Source of the DNA: Mixophyes australis
Lineage: Eukaryota > Chordata > Amphibia > Anura > Limnodynastidae
Length of the DNA: 64,000 nucleotides
Assembly (NCBI GenBank): GCA_036250195.1
Contig: JAVHZZ010000003.1
Span: 57,556,289 to 57,620,288, forward strand
Direction: 5' to 3'
Below, in pieces: positions 42,047 to 54,657 of this stretch; positions within the stretch are counted from its first letter, which is position 1, and each line of letters begins with the position of its first letter. The notes under the pieces are model-generated. The model saw only the letters and a list, made by a program, of their open reading frames with translations, searched no databases and was not told where the DNA came from. A program made the translations under genes and the position numbers.

Positions 42047-43615
42047 GTTAAATTCTACATTTTATCATAAATTATGTTCCTGTTTCATGCTCAAAGAGTG
42101 TGTTTCTAAATATTAATATTATAATTCAGGGATCCAGTCATAAATTAGTACTAGATACAACGCTGATTTTGGCCACCATTCGTGCATACTTGGATCTTGT
42201 AGAGGTGAAACTATGGGTATCTTCTTTCTATCTGGAGAGATGTGGAAGAAATCACTCACTGTGGGGGATATTCAATTCTGCGCAATGTGTATCCAGAACG
42301 TCCATGGAGACACATTATGCCGATGTTACGGCTGGAACCTCTGATCATTTTCCCTCGCCTATAGAGGTGCGCAGAAAAATGAGCGGAGATTCCAACCGTA
42401 ATGGCTGGTAATGTGCGCAGTCGGACATCGCGGTAATGTCAGCACGGCACATCGCCAGTGGCTGAAGCTCCCCCTATGAAATGGATGTGAGGATATTGTA
42501 TTGTAAAACAGGTTATTTGTGTAGAAGTGTTACATGGTAGCCATCCCTTTGAGATACTTTGTGGTCAGCACTGCACACTTAGGGCTACCTGGGTAGTGAT
42601 AAAGAGCAGCACATGAATAGATGTAATATGGACAGCCTAATGAATACGTTATCATAGATATGGGAAGATAAATCATGCAAAGAGTAGGAGTACTACAATC
42701 TGCTCATAAAATACTACTGGGATTAATTTTACGAGTTTTGGTATATTACTCTTTATACGTTCTCTGCATCTATGTTCCTTACAGACCTGGCCACAACAAT
42801 AAAAATAAGAGAACAGTTCTCTTTAGAACATGTAACATGAGTATATTTAACTTTTCAATAAGTGATTGATACAGATCAGTATTTTGTAGAGAGCAACTAA
42901 TTAGTCAGTCCATGTGACATAAGCTTTATTCAATGATGGTTTAGTGAGCAATGTGTGATTACGTACACTTTTATTACAAATTTATATCTCGGCACACATT
43001 TGGTGGATGAAGTTTAGAATAAATTAAAGAAGCTGTCAGTATTGTTCAAACACAGCGTTCGAAGAAAAGCGAAGCACTAGATATACGTCACACTCTGACA
43101 TGGACGTTCTCCATGGTCACCACCATAAAAGAATAGTGTCTCTGACTAGTGATGTTGGGCAATATATATTATACACACAGTGATGACATTCAGAAAAATA
43201 TACCAGTAAATGTGAAAGTATCCAAGTAATATGGCTGTGTACTCCATGTAGCCTATTTAGTTCAGACTGCACATTTTCAGGTTCCAGCTTGCACTATGCT
43301 GGGTGCTGCAGTAGAGTCACAGATACAAAGGGGCATTGATGAAAACTAACACAAAACAAAAATGTGCTGTAACTTCTAGCAGCCAATCAGATTCTGTCCT
43401 TTACCTAGTACAGTTATCAACATGAGAGTAAATATCTGGTTGCCATGAGTTACAGAACCTTTCTACTGCTTACCAGTATACAAGCGCCTGTGTTTATAGG
43501 TTCTACTATGTTCCTGAGCAATTTGCACAGAATGTTACTGGTTGGTCAATGCAACAATAAGCAGATACATTCATATGAAGTTGTACAGTGGTCTCACGTT
43601 TTGTTCATTCCTTAG
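42047..43615 (+). other. pxdn intron with Harbinger-like MITE piece
   Basis: The region around 42269-42480 starts GGGGGATATTCAATTCTGCG and ends AGCTCCCCCTA, resembling a palindromic MITE. A CAGCCAATCAGATTCT piece at 43378-43396 is a fragment of the other MITE family. There is no exon between. Confidence 0.5.
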
Positions 43616-43750
43616 ATTATATGGCTCACCTCTAAATATAGATCTCTTCCCCGCCCTCATGGTTGAAGATATCATTCCTGGAAGTAGGCTGGGACCAACA
43701 TTGATGTGCCTCCTCTCTACTCAGTTTAAGCATTTAAGAAATGGAGACCG
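43616..43750 (+). CDS. pxdn: pxdn exon, peroxidase domain C-terminal part 1
   Basis: This 135-bp exon has acceptor attccttag and donor gtaagg. It encodes [19 protein letters not shown], then [20 protein letters not shown]. Its first base completes the Arg codon split from the previous exon. Only an 85-bp intron separates it from the next exon. Confidence 0.96.
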
Positions 43751-43835
43751 GTAAGGTTATATTTGAATGCTATTGTCGTGGAATTTATGTCACTGGGAAC
43801 ACTGAAAGATCACAGAACTTACTTTGCTGTATTAG

Positions 43836-44044
43836 GTTTTGGTATGAGAATCCTGGTGTGTTCAATCCGTCACAGCTGACACAGATCAAGCAGACCTCTC
43901 TGGCAAGAATCCTTTGCGACAATGGAGACAACATCACTAAAGTGCAAGCCGATGTATTCACAGTAGCAGAGTTCCCACATGGTTATGTTAGCTGTAAACA
44001 GATCCCCAAGCTGGACCTACGGATGTGGCAGGATTGCTGTGAAG
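43836..44044 (+). CDS. pxdn: pxdn exon, peroxidase domain C-terminal part 2
   Basis: This 209-bp exon has acceptor gctgtattag and donor gtatgg. It encodes [19 protein letters not shown], then [19 protein letters not shown], ending RMWQDCCE. It closes the peroxidase fold; the DCC motif and RILCDN cysteine are family constants. Confidence 0.96.
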
Positions 44045-45250
44045 GTATGGTTTATTGCAGAAGAATGCTATCAGATGTGCTTGAATGATAGAAACCTGCC
44101 AACGTTGAAGAAAAACAAAACATACTAGCCACTCCACCCCTGAGTTAAGTAAAACAATCCTGTCCTGATTGACTATATCAAAACTCTGCCCCATTGATTA
44201 TATTAGAATCGTGCAGCCACAGTTTATTCCCAGAACCACTTTTCCTATAGCTAGGGTTGCATTGAACAGCGTATCCTCATTGCAGTCCATTCGGGTGTAA
44301 TTCTCATCAGGTAGATTCTTTAACTATTTAATTTCCAGATGGCACAGCTCAGAGTGAATATTGACCAGAATTGTTCCCCTATTGATTACACTAGCATTGA
44401 CCGATCATTCCCAATCATAAAGTTCAAACAAATGTTATTGTCTGTGTAATATGCGTGCTGCCCTTAGAACTTTGCTGCATGTGCCTAGGTTCTAACCCCA
44501 CGTCCCAGTGAAATCATCTGCCCTGGCATGGATCTAATAGTAACTGCTAATGTAGTTAATGATAGGTCCACTTTGCAAGGGACTTATTAGTATTACAAAT
44601 AGGGAGGGCGTCAAAGATATTATAGCAAGGGTAATTATCAATTTATCGTAACTCCCTAAGACATATTTGGTATTCCTGTACTCAGGAGAACAACATAAAT
44701 GCATGTGAAAATAATTGTCTAATGTTGCTCGGAATGTGTAATAGTAAACGTGGGAAAAAATTCTGAAAAGTTTATTTCTTGTGATTTAGTTTCTTTATCT
44801 GGTTGTTCCCTAGTTAATGAACATAAAATAAAGAAAACATGATATTTAAATATATTACTCATAGTTCTATATGTCCTGAAAAGAAAAACTAAAATCCTTT
44901 TGGGTTGAATTAAAAAATGAGAAAAGTAGATCCTGGTGAAACGAACGCAGTTCTAGAAGTGTAGACCACCCCCAGATGTGAATGAGTTAAAGAAGGGCTA
45001 GGTGAGACCTGAATGCACAATTGTCAACCTTCTCCATTTCTATCGAGGTCTGTGAGTTTTACACATTTGGTAGTATAAGAAAATACATTTCCAAATGGAA
45101 TCTGTTTGTGTTTTTTATTTCATTTGGCAGCTCTTTTATTAGTGTCGGCGTTTTATGACGTAATCAGTGGTAAACACCTGGAAATGCTGTCTTAGCAGAT
45201 AATGTGTAGATTGTCTTATCGTCAGGTGTGATATCTATGTTTGTTTCCAG

Positions 45251-45371
45251 ATTGTAGATCGAGAGGGCAGTTTAGCTCCTTCGCTGGTCACTTCAGAGGT
45301 AAACGCTCCTTGGAACACAGCTACCAAGGGGAGGACCCAAAGGACGGTCATTATACCGAGGAAGTCTCTAG
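45251..45371 (+). CDS. pxdn: pxdn exon with proprotein-convertase-type site
   Basis: This 121-bp exon has acceptor ttgtttccag and donor gtaaat. It encodes [20 protein letters not shown], then [15 protein letters not shown] followed by Ser matches the position of the RGRR site at which human PXDN is processed by proprotein convertases. Downstream residues are acidic and less conserved. Confidence 0.93.
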
Positions 45372-45400
45372 GTAAATGGGACATATTTTGTTTTGCTGTA

Positions 45401-45766
45401 TTATTATTACCATTTATTTATATAGCGCCACTAAATCCTCAGCGCTGTACAGAGAACTCACTTACATCAGTCCCTGCCCCATTGTGGCTTACAGAATAAA
45501 TTCCCTGACATACATACAGACAGACACAGACAGAAGGACAGAGAGACACACACAGACACACAGACTAGGGTCAATTTTGATAGCAGCCAATTAACCTACC
45601 AGTATGTTTTTGGAGTGTGGGAGGAAACCGGAGCACCCGGAGGAAACCCACGCAAACATGGGGAGAACATACAAACTCCTCACAGATAAGGCCATGGTCG
45701 GGAATTAAACTCAAGACCCCAGTGCTGTTAGGGAGAAGTGCTAACGACTAAGCCACCATGCTGCCC
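45401..45766 (-). mobile_element. SINE-like element, best-preserved copy
   Basis: About 365 bp, starting about 30 bp past the exon donor. On the minus strand it runs from GGCAGCATGGTGGCTTAGTC (tRNA-like head) through TTTCCTCCGGGTGCTCCGGT to GCGCTGAGGATTTAGTGGCG and CTATATAAATAAATGGTAAT. It includes a GACA/CACA-rich internal stretch at 45510-45560. Confidence 0.75.
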
Positions 45767-46195
45767 ATGATCTATGAGATCATTTACCCTCTATATATTC
45801 CATGATTCATTTCTAAAGACGGATATTTATTGAGAAGAATTATGATGAGCAAATATAATGTTGAATGGATATATCCACGTGCCATAATTTATATACCATT
45901 ATAAGCACTAAATAAAAAAAAAAATGATGGTTCAAAAATGTACTTCAATATATTTGTAACTATATAGTTCTGTCTTTGTAGTCATCATACCTATGAACCG
46001 CTGGAACTTAGAATATTGATTGATGCTGAGAAACTTGTAGTCACAAGCGACAGCCTACGGTATCAGACAATAAGACAGACGTAGTTTATGGAACGGTTCT
46101 AGGTCTTAGCAGTGCACGTTATTGATATGAAATAAATTAGACTGCTCAGAGCTTTGTCACTATCTATAACATGACCAGTTGTCGTCTTTTTCCAG

Positions 46196-46319
46196 CTCGC
46201 CGAATAATATTGTGAATACTACTCTTAACACTGAACAGCCAAAGAACATGCCACTGGTCAGCGACTTTAAAGATTTTGTTCTTGATATGCAAAAGACAAT
46301 TACAAGTCTTAGAAGACAG
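46196..46319 (+). CDS. pxdn: pxdn exon, predicted coiled coil
   Basis: This 124-bp exon has acceptor ctttttccag and donor gtagtg. It encodes a polar variable stretch ([17 protein letters not shown]) and then [18 protein letters not shown]. Hydrophobic residues spaced by 3-4 continue into the next exon (IKKLESRL), suggesting a short coiled coil that may aid oligomerisation. Confidence 0.93.
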
Positions 46320-46845
46320 GTAGTGTATGCACTCAAGCATTTTGCACACACTGGTCGAAGTGGGGGTGTATACGGAGGTATCCTGTACAGCCATTGCTCC
46401 TACTGCCTTCATTGTAAAACTATCAAATTCCATTCACTTACATTCTCATTACTTTTTCCGTACCGCCACTTCTAAATTTTCACTGTGCCCACTGATTACA
46501 CCTATGTCATGTTCAACCAACAGTTAATAACATAGTGTCATATGCAGAACTTTTTTTTGTTTTGTGAAATATAATTCACCCACAAACTTGGTAGTAAATG
46601 TTGTGGTATGATTGATGTGAGGGCTTATTTAATTAAGGGTATTTCTCACTATTGTCCCCTTTCTTTAGTTATGGGACAGTTGGGGGCATATGTGTTCAGC
46701 ACACAAAATGGCTGCCTCCCTGTTTACAGGTTACTTGTTCTACATTACGTCATGTTTACAGTCATTGGCCTCACAGTTACTCACAAGCTTTTCAGCATTA
46801 GCATGTTAGCTTTGTAGCTCATGTCAATTTTTACTGTATTATCAG

Positions 46846-46959
46846 ATCAAAAAGCTTGAATCCCGTTTGAGCAGTACAGACTGCACTGATGAAACTGGAA
46901 TGTCCCGCGCCACTGAGGAACGATGGAAAAAAGACCCTTGTACAAAATGTGAATGTAAA
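46846..46959 (+). CDS. pxdn: pxdn exon, coiled-coil end and start of VWC domain
   Basis: This 114-bp exon, phase 0 at both ends, has acceptor tattatcag and donor gtaagt. It encodes [20 protein letters not shown], then [15 protein letters not shown]. The WKKDxCTxCECK motif is the opening of a von Willebrand factor type C domain. Confidence 0.95.
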
Positions 46960-49900
46960 GTAAGTAAGATGAAGCGCGTCGTGCTGCTGCTCGTACGTGA
47001 CCAGACCCACTGTCATTTGTATACAATGAACCATCACGCCATTTATCTAAATGAAACCATATATACAGTTTACATCTTTGTGCATTGAAGCATGTGATTA
47101 GCAGGTAATTATGAATGTAGCATTGTAGTCTGTTGGTATTATTCATATATTACAGGTGATTGTTCTAAAAAAGAATGAAGAAATGTCTTTGGGGTATTGG
47201 CTAATAAAGTATAAATGTGCAGTATGACAATGAAAGCAATCAGCAATTAGTGCTCATTTTTCCCCCTGCACTAGATCAATCAAAGATAATTAGTTTCTAT
47301 GTGTCACTCTGTGTCTGCACCTGGCAAATTATTCCCTTTTGTTTAAATGAAGGTGTACTGGTACGTTCAGCCGTAGATGTTTGTACATATAGAACTAGTC
47401 GTCCAATAGAATTAGTCCTAACGGTGCATTTCTCTGAAAAACAATGTGTTTTGCTGTTAGTCTAGGTGAAATTTCAGTCATATTTCTCCCAGACTGTTGT
47501 TGCTGTTACATTACATTAACAATTTCCGGAGGTAGAGTGTCATCCAAAAAGGAAGAATAACAGAATGTTGGGACCACCATCTCCTGATTCAAGTGGAACC
47601 TGTACACTACCCTCAGAACAATGAAGGCCTGGTGCGAAGCACCGCTATATCCTCATGGAAAACTAAGAATGGAGGAGTACAACCAGCACCCCCCACGATG
47701 TCCAAAAGGAACACCTTCATCGAAGTGAGGTGTAAATTCACAGAATCCAGCAATTCAAAAAGGGGCCAATGCAAACACTGAGCACCAGATTGAGATTCCA
47801 TGGCTCCATAGGATGAAAGGGGCTGAACCTGAAGAACCTTTGAAGAAAAGTCTGAACATCTGGTGAGCCTGCCAACCTGTGCTAAAATAGATGGAGATTG
47901 CCAAGATCTGCACCCTGAGGGAACCAAGGGCCAGTCCCTTATCCAACCGGGCCTGCAAAAAGGAAAGCATCCTAAGGAGGCAGAACTGGAACATGTAAAG
48001 ACCCTGGGATTCACACCACAAGCTGTACATCTTCCAGACCCGATGATAATGGCTGAAGAAGTTGCCCTATAGGCTTTATTCAAGGTACCAACCACCTCCT
48101 GCGAAAAACTCTGGCCCTAAGAATTGGGGTTTCAACAGCCATGCCGTCAAAGCTAGATGATCGAAAGAGTGGCAAAGATGAAGTCCTTGAACCTGAAGAT
48201 CTGGTTTCATTGGTACACTGAAGGAAGGTGCCGCTACCAGCCCCAGAATGTTTGAGAACCTTACCCTGCGAGGCCATGAGGAGCTACCAGAATATTTAAC
48301 TTGCTGTTCAGCACACGCGTGAAAAGTCCGGAGTGCCCCAACGCTGCACCAGGAGGGAAAGACATCTCCATCGAGGGACCATTCCCCGGGTAAACCGCCT
48401 GATTTTTCCACGCCGGGTATAAAAATGGACGATAGTATGGGAACATGACGCTCCGCCCAGGCTCTAATCTTGGCCGTATATCGCATTGCCATCAAGCTGC
48501 GTGTTCTGATGATTGAGATACATCACGGCCATGGCATTGCCTGACAGAATCCTTAGAGGTTTCCTGGTCAGGAACTGCTGGGCCTGAAGCAACACCCTAT
48601 GCACCTCTGAGGTCCAAGACATAGATCTGGAAGAACGGTTTTCTGGGAGGACCAAAGACCACGGAACCTTAGGTTGGAGTGGAGTAGTAGGGTCCCTAAC
48701 AGACTAGCGTCTGTTATAATCAGAAGTAAATACAAATAAAAAAAAAAACTAAAACTTACAGGTGCACTGTGTAGTATTGGGTCTCTTATTTGAAATGCAC
48801 ATGTCTGTTATAACCAAGGTCCAGGTCCAATGGTGAAATTACTGGCCTCTTTCCAAACTGATGACCTGCCTGTCCAAATGAACATAGGAACCGGCCCACT
48901 TCTGAAGGATCTCCCTCTGTAGAAGTCAAGAGTGGAATTGCGTAAACAGTACTGCCTTGAACACAGATATCATGGTTCCCAGAAGCTTCATGCAACGGAG
49001 AAGAGAAAAAATTCTCTCTGCCCCAGGAGAGAATCTGTAAATCAGTAGGCTGACATGACTGCCATTACCACGGAAACACTCGAGGCCCGGTGTCAAGACC
49101 GAAGGTCAGGAGCCTGAATTGGAACTGAAAATTCTGTACAGAGTGAAAAATTCACTGGTGCCCCCTTCAGATTGGTACATGTAAGAAGACCTCCATGATG
49201 TCTATGGAGGCCAGTATCTCTCCCTGTCCCCTGCCTGCAGTGACTGTGTGTAGGGAGAACATCCGAAACCAAAGATTTGTGACTTGCTTGATGAGGGACT
49301 GCAAGTTTAAAAATGGACGGAAGGACCCGTCTGACACTGGATCAGGAAGAGGTAGGGATAATACCCCCAACCTCCAGGAATGTAAGCCGGCCTAGAGACT
49401 CCTCGCCTAACTGTACCTCTTACTGTACTATATGCTCCTCTGGGAGCCGAGGAGTGACCATGCGATGGGGCACCCTGACCTCAGACAAGGGAACAAAAGG
49501 GTTGAAACTGTCCCTGTTGTGGCCTGGTGGAGCTTACAGGAAGAGAGGTACCCTTACCTCCAATAGCTCTTGGATACTAGTCTGTTCTGCAAAAGTTAGA
49601 AGTTCCGATATTGGAACTTCATCCAGGATTCCTCTGGCTAATTGCTCTGACCATAGCTGGATGGCTTTATTAATCCAAGCTGTGAAAATGTTGGATGTAA
49701 ACAAACTGCCTGTCGCCACTTAAGCTGAACGGAGGACCAGGTCACACTTCTTGATAGGGTGGGCCCCTAGAGGTGTATTGGGCGCACAAAAAATTTGGCT
49801 TCCTGCCAGCAGGAGGTTACACAGATTTAGGATTATATTTAACATTGCTGCCTAATGGACGATGCAAATTGTACTACAGTATTTACCATACCAGGGCTCA

Positions 49901-50450
49901 CTGTGTGGCTATTGCACATGCTTGGCTAAGGTCACGCATGCACATAGCGATGGGACCCTGCGATAGATCCACATTAGCTTCTCCAGCGGCTATGGGCACT
50001 TGTGTAAAATGGTAAGCTAACGCCATCTTGAGGTGGTGTTAGTTTTTTGTAAGGATTTTTGCAGCTTGTTAAATTGGGTCACATCGCAGTTCCCGTAGGA
50101 GTCTATGGGGACTGCAGTGACCAGCCTAACATAGGTTGAGGCAGATTTCTCCTGGCAGGAAGACCTGTGAGAAAGCAACTGTTTTCTCTGGGTTTTTGGC
50201 TCATTGCAGCTTAATAATTCGAGTGCTTAGTGTACAAATTTAAAGTGCCCCCGCTCCTGGCTGAGTACTTATACCCCAAGGTCTCCCGTGTCCACCCAAT
50301 TTGATGTTAGAGAAATATATTTGTGCTTTTGGCTAAACAGTTCTTATCTTTACAGTGAAAACGTAGCTCAGTAAATTTATGGTATAAATGATTATTTGTA
50401 ATTACAAAACCATTTTATCTACGTTGACCCCGTAATATTTTGTCTTCCAG
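46960..50450 (+). other. pxdn last intron, occupied by a DIRS-type element
   Basis: This 3.5-kb intron is mostly the antisense DIRS-like retroelement. Unique-looking AT-rich sequence flanks it (46960-47515 and about 50230-50450). The 49750-50230 part is GC-richer and may be the element's leader or terminal repeat. Confidence 0.6.
47515..49745 (-). pseudogene. DIRS-like tyrosine-recombinase retrotransposon, degenerate
   Basis: On the minus strand, in order, there is a gag-like tail (about 49719-49534). An RT part at 49370-49167 has DGSFRPFLNLQSL and ASIDIMEVFLHVPI. An RT C-terminal part at 48990-48790 is followed by an RNase H-like part at 48640-48340 (NAMAVMYLNHQ, AERHVPILSSIFIPGV). A tyrosine-recombinase N-terminal part at 48000-47620 has LSFLQARLDKGLALGSLRVQ, then FELLDSVNLHLTSMKVF. 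Frames are broken throughout and the catalytic C-terminus of the recombinase looks deleted. RT-RH-YR order is characteristic of DIRS1-type elements. Confidence 0.8.
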
Positions 50451-50564
50451 GATGGCTCCATTACATGTTTTGTGGAATCCTGTCCAACTACTGCATGCTT
50501 AGTGCCAATAAAGAAAGAAGACGCCTGCTGTCCGATCTGCACAGATACCACACAGGCCACATAA
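50451..50564 (+). CDS. pxdn: pxdn last coding exon, VWC domain and stop
   Basis: The coding part is 114 bp, with acceptor ttgtcttccag, ending in TAA at 50562-50564. It encodes DGSITCFVESCPTTACLVPI, then EDACCPICTDTTQAT. The CxxxxCP..CCPxC pattern completes the VWC domain. The C-terminus is short and lacks the human charged tail (EEKP). Confidence 0.96.
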   Translation, partial: DGSITCFVESCPTTACLVPIKKEDACCPICTDTTQAT

Positions 50565-52135
50565 CAGGCAGAATTCTGGGACATCAGTACCAGCGTTACA
50601 CACAGGCGTGAACACTATACTGATTTACACTCAACGCCTCCACAGTATCATACAAATATTTGGTTGTTGTTTTTTTTTTATGGGTTTTTATCTATTAAAT
50701 ATAAGTCTCTTTTAAAGGGAAGTATATAAAATAATGACAGGATATTGAAATTTGTGTCAGCCATATTTTATTGGTTTAAATGCTTCTCAGGTTAGGGAAT
50801 AACTGGTGCTAATCACATGTGTATTATTCTGTTAATGCCAAATCAGTACAAGCCAGTCCGATGAGGTGATTTCAGAAATTAAATCTTCCCACATGTGTAA
50901 AGACTTTTTTTTTTTTTTTTTTAAGATATCAATTTATCATGTAGTGTCGGCAATTCATTTATTTAAAAGAAAATAATCATTTTTGCTTTAAAGAACATAC
51001 CTTGCTTTAAAGAAAATATACTTTTTTTTGTCTCTGTGAGAGTATCTCCAATTTATAATAACTCAGGCCCAGCTTTTGACAAGAATGTTGAGTATATATT
51101 TTTTATTTGTTTTTATATACAAATTCTATACTGTGCCTATCACAAGATCACTTCCACACAATTACTGTTTTTTTTTTTACGGCACTGCACAGAAGGACTT
51201 ACAATTGTGGCTTGACTACTTCCTTGTGGTTCAATGTTTTTAGGTTTTTTTTTTTCCTTTTTTTTGTTTTGTAACTTGTGTTGCTATGATTTAATGTGCT
51301 TTTTCATTTAATAGCAGATCTCATTTCTTCCCAAAATACATTGTAGTGAAAAAAAATTCTGCTTAGTTTTGGATTTACAGAAGAGAATCACTATGCAATT
51401 CTTCTGACGTAAATCTATAAAAGTTACAGAGCCGGATTATCCATTAGGGCGCTGTGGGGTCCGGATTACTCAAAAAAAAAATATTATTATTTTTTTTTTT
51501 TTTTGACAAATGGAGGGTTAGAGTGGGGTCTAAACCCAGTATCTTGCCCATGGGTGTCTTAATCAGGCTTTGAAAAGCTGACATACAGTTTCTTTGATAA
51601 CTTCTGTTTTAAAGCGCCCCTGTGCTCTACACACATAGTGAAGGAAGCCATTTTGGTGGTTCAACCAGTGTTCTAAAGAAAGGGGTCTGGAAATTCACTA
51701 GGAGCTGGTGATACCACTGAGGCACTATTGCCTTGTGAGGAGATAGGCTGCGGTCTCATGAAAATTGGCTCAGCCCACAAAATGACTACCTCCATTCTTT
51801 CTAGTCGACTGGTACATATTGGGATGGTAAAAGATTTAGGGCTAGATTTACTAAGCTGCGGGTTTGAAAAAGTGGGGATGTTGCCTATAGCAACCAATCA
51901 GATTCTAGCTGTCATTTTGTAGAATGTACTAAATAAATGAAAGCTGGAATCTGATTGGTTGTTATAGGCAACATCCCCACTTTTTCAAACCCGCAGCTTA
52001 GTAAATCTAGCCCTTAGACTTCGCTGGCTCCAAGCTTGCCGGAGCGCAGGCATACAACTTTATTGAAGGACGACAATCATACCTCATCGACTTTATGGTG
52101 CTCATTGTAAGCAATAAAACATGGAGCGATCTATT
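50565..52135 (+). other. pxdn: pxdn 3' UTR, proximal part, and candidate poly(A) site
   Basis: AT- and T-rich sequence follows the stop. A weak ATTAAA lies at 50694-50699 and an AATAAA at 52113-52118. A palindromic MITE (51839-52013) and a fragment resembling a hAT end (51430-51475, AGAGCCGGATTATCCATTAG) lie inside. The true end cannot be fixed by sequence alone. Confidence 0.55.
51839..52013. mobile_element. palindromic MITE, copy 4 (Harbinger-like)
   Basis: The ends are GGGCTAGATTTACTAAGCTG and CAGCTTAGTAAATCTAGCCC, an exact inverted repeat over 20 bp. It is flanked by TTA on both sides. This is the cleanest copy and probably the youngest; it may be transcribed within the pxdn 3' UTR. Confidence 0.88.
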
Positions 52136-54657
52136 AAACTGTTTTTCAATATGCAGATTTGTAATGTTCATATTTTAACTAAACATTTGCATTATAGATG
52201 TGATAGATGCATTGTTCATTTTTAAACCATTGTCTTTAGATGATATCTGCACCCAGAACAAAATAGTGTTGGGTGGAGTTTAGTGACTTAAAATAAACAA
52301 ACATTGCACATGCAGTTCACATTAACCGTCGGGGACCCTGCTGCCAGTAAAGGTTCCATCCTGAAAACATCATGGGGGATGAGCATCGGCACTCTCTGTG
52401 CCCCACTCAACCTCCCATTTACATACACAAGCATCCACACTGTATTGTTATGGCGAGCGGTTAGAGTACACTAATGCCTGGGACTACTAAAGGCATCAGG
52501 GACCCTGGCGGCAGAGAACGTAACATAGAAGATAAGTGTGACATTTTTACTCTAACTCTTTGAACACTACCCAAAACTAAATTTAGTTTTGAGTGGAGTT
52601 CTCCTTTTATCTGTGCATGTTATTAAAGATTATTTAGTAACATGGTAAATTAGTGGATTGCCATGATGGGTACTGCAGTTCACCAAGCTCCGCCTAACCC
52701 GTATTGTACACATCGTGCTTAGATACACATAATAAGCAGCAAATTATTATGTTAGTAACTATGAGACTCGTTTATGACGCACTTGTGACCGATTTGTAAC
52801 TGCAATATCCTGCAAACCCACATTGAGATTTGTTACACAGGCCAATATTGACAGTGTGATATGCGACCACTTAGAGGCATCCTGTTTACGTAGGAGATAA
52901 TGTTTTAAATGGGTCTCAACAAGACTTAAACCAGCTTACTATGATCTTTTTGAGCTACAGCCCTTTTCAACAGTACTTGCAATTGTACCTAGTATGCACT
53001 GCTAGATATTCGGTGTCCAAATTCCAGACATACAGTGACCAGGATAAATTGTCCTGTACATGCATGATTCAATCCATACCCCCAGTAAATCCCATGGTGG
53101 GAGAGGATAACTTCATAGCAGATAACCCTATAAAGGGGAAGGAACAGGACTAAAGAAGTGGATGAAGGTAGTGTTACTATTCCACAGGAACATGGTGGTT
53201 TCGTCCTGTTGATCATTCCATAAAGATGTTTATGAATCTAGTCATGAGTGTCTAGTGGCCAAATTAGCAGCCACACTGACCATAAATGTCCAATACCATT
53301 GAGGACAAGTTCCATCCAATGTCTGCTATCCTTGTACTGATCATAAGACGTAAGTAAGTTGAGCGGTCATGATCACTGGAGCTTCTGCAAAACATACCTC
53401 AAAAGTTTCACCTCACAGCCACATTTGTTTAGGCAACAACACCGATGGAAAAGTTGGAAAAGTTTAGATATTTGACAGAATTCTTTTTATATTTATGTGT
53501 CCAGGTTTGAGAGTAGAACAAATTTGTGTCATTGACTCTGGACGTCGTCCTGTCTTCCTATGGAGAAAGCTTTCATAGAAACTGTTTTATTTCCAACATG
53601 AGAGTTCTCCTTAAGTCCACACACTGACCACCCTATTGTTGAAGTTGTGCATCTGACTAAAATAGAAAACAGCACTATGGAATCGCTTGTTTTTCCTTCT
53701 TCTAAACCTGTCCATTTAGCAATTGTGCACATTTTCACTCACTGCATTTATGTTTTTTTTTTTTTCTAAAATGTCCTTGAAATCATTAAAGGGACATGAT
53801 ACAGTCCTAGCTAAGCTTTTTAGTGATTACTCACCTGAGATTAAAAGACAGACACGTAGAACAATCGCAGTCGGCTATGCAAAGCCTGAGACAGTACCTA
53901 TAAACTTATAAAGGTTTTGTACGGTCCATATTTCTAAATGAAACGAGCATATTTCTAAGCCTGAGAGATGCTCTGTTCCAAAGATATTTTTGGCCAAGCA
54001 GTTTTTGCATAGTATTTTGGATTGCTTTGTGGCTGGTATGTGATTTCTTCTCAGCCAGCAAACTGTATAGTATTGTCAGATGTTAAGGCTTTGTACCCTG
54101 ATTTTGACAGTTTGGCAGAACTATGAAAGAGGACAAGTATAACTGCAGTACAAGGCAGCATATGATTGGTTTTGAGGCTCACAATCTATGTATAGCACCC
54201 CCTATGGCACCCTCTCCCCTCTTAAACATTCTGCAATCCGTGTCAAAAGCAAGGATCAGTGTTTTCTGTGGGGGGTGGTCTACAACACCTCAAAACATAC
54301 AATATTAACAATGCATTTATAGAAATGTCTTATCTGTAAGAGGAAATAAACACTAGTTGGTAATGAAGCGTATTGTACCTTTAACCAGTGCCAAGTCTAA
54401 TCTGCAGTTGAATAAATTGCCATAGTGATCTCCATTGTTATTGTGCTAGATTGCACAAAGTACCTGTTGCCTACTCAGAGTAGCCAGAGCTATTTTGATG
54501 ACTGAATAAATATTTGTGCCATTTTGATGTAGCCAATTCCTTGTAAAGAGATTTACAGCCCTGCAAGCTGCAGTCTCCTGAAGTATTGATTCAGCTAACA
54601 AAATGGCTGCTTCCACTGTACACAATCAACGGGTACACTTTAACTAACTGCCAATTC

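Noticed and set aside
40641..42116. A free-standing 491-residue peroxidase gene starting at the internal Met
   Set aside because: It is the large catalytic exon of pxdn plus intron read-through; the exon extends upstream to 40543 and phases match the flanking exons.
47613..48495. Possible host gene on the minus strand (frames of 139 and 160 residues)
   Set aside because: Fragments match the order and motifs of a DIRS-type retroelement and are frameshifted relative to each other.
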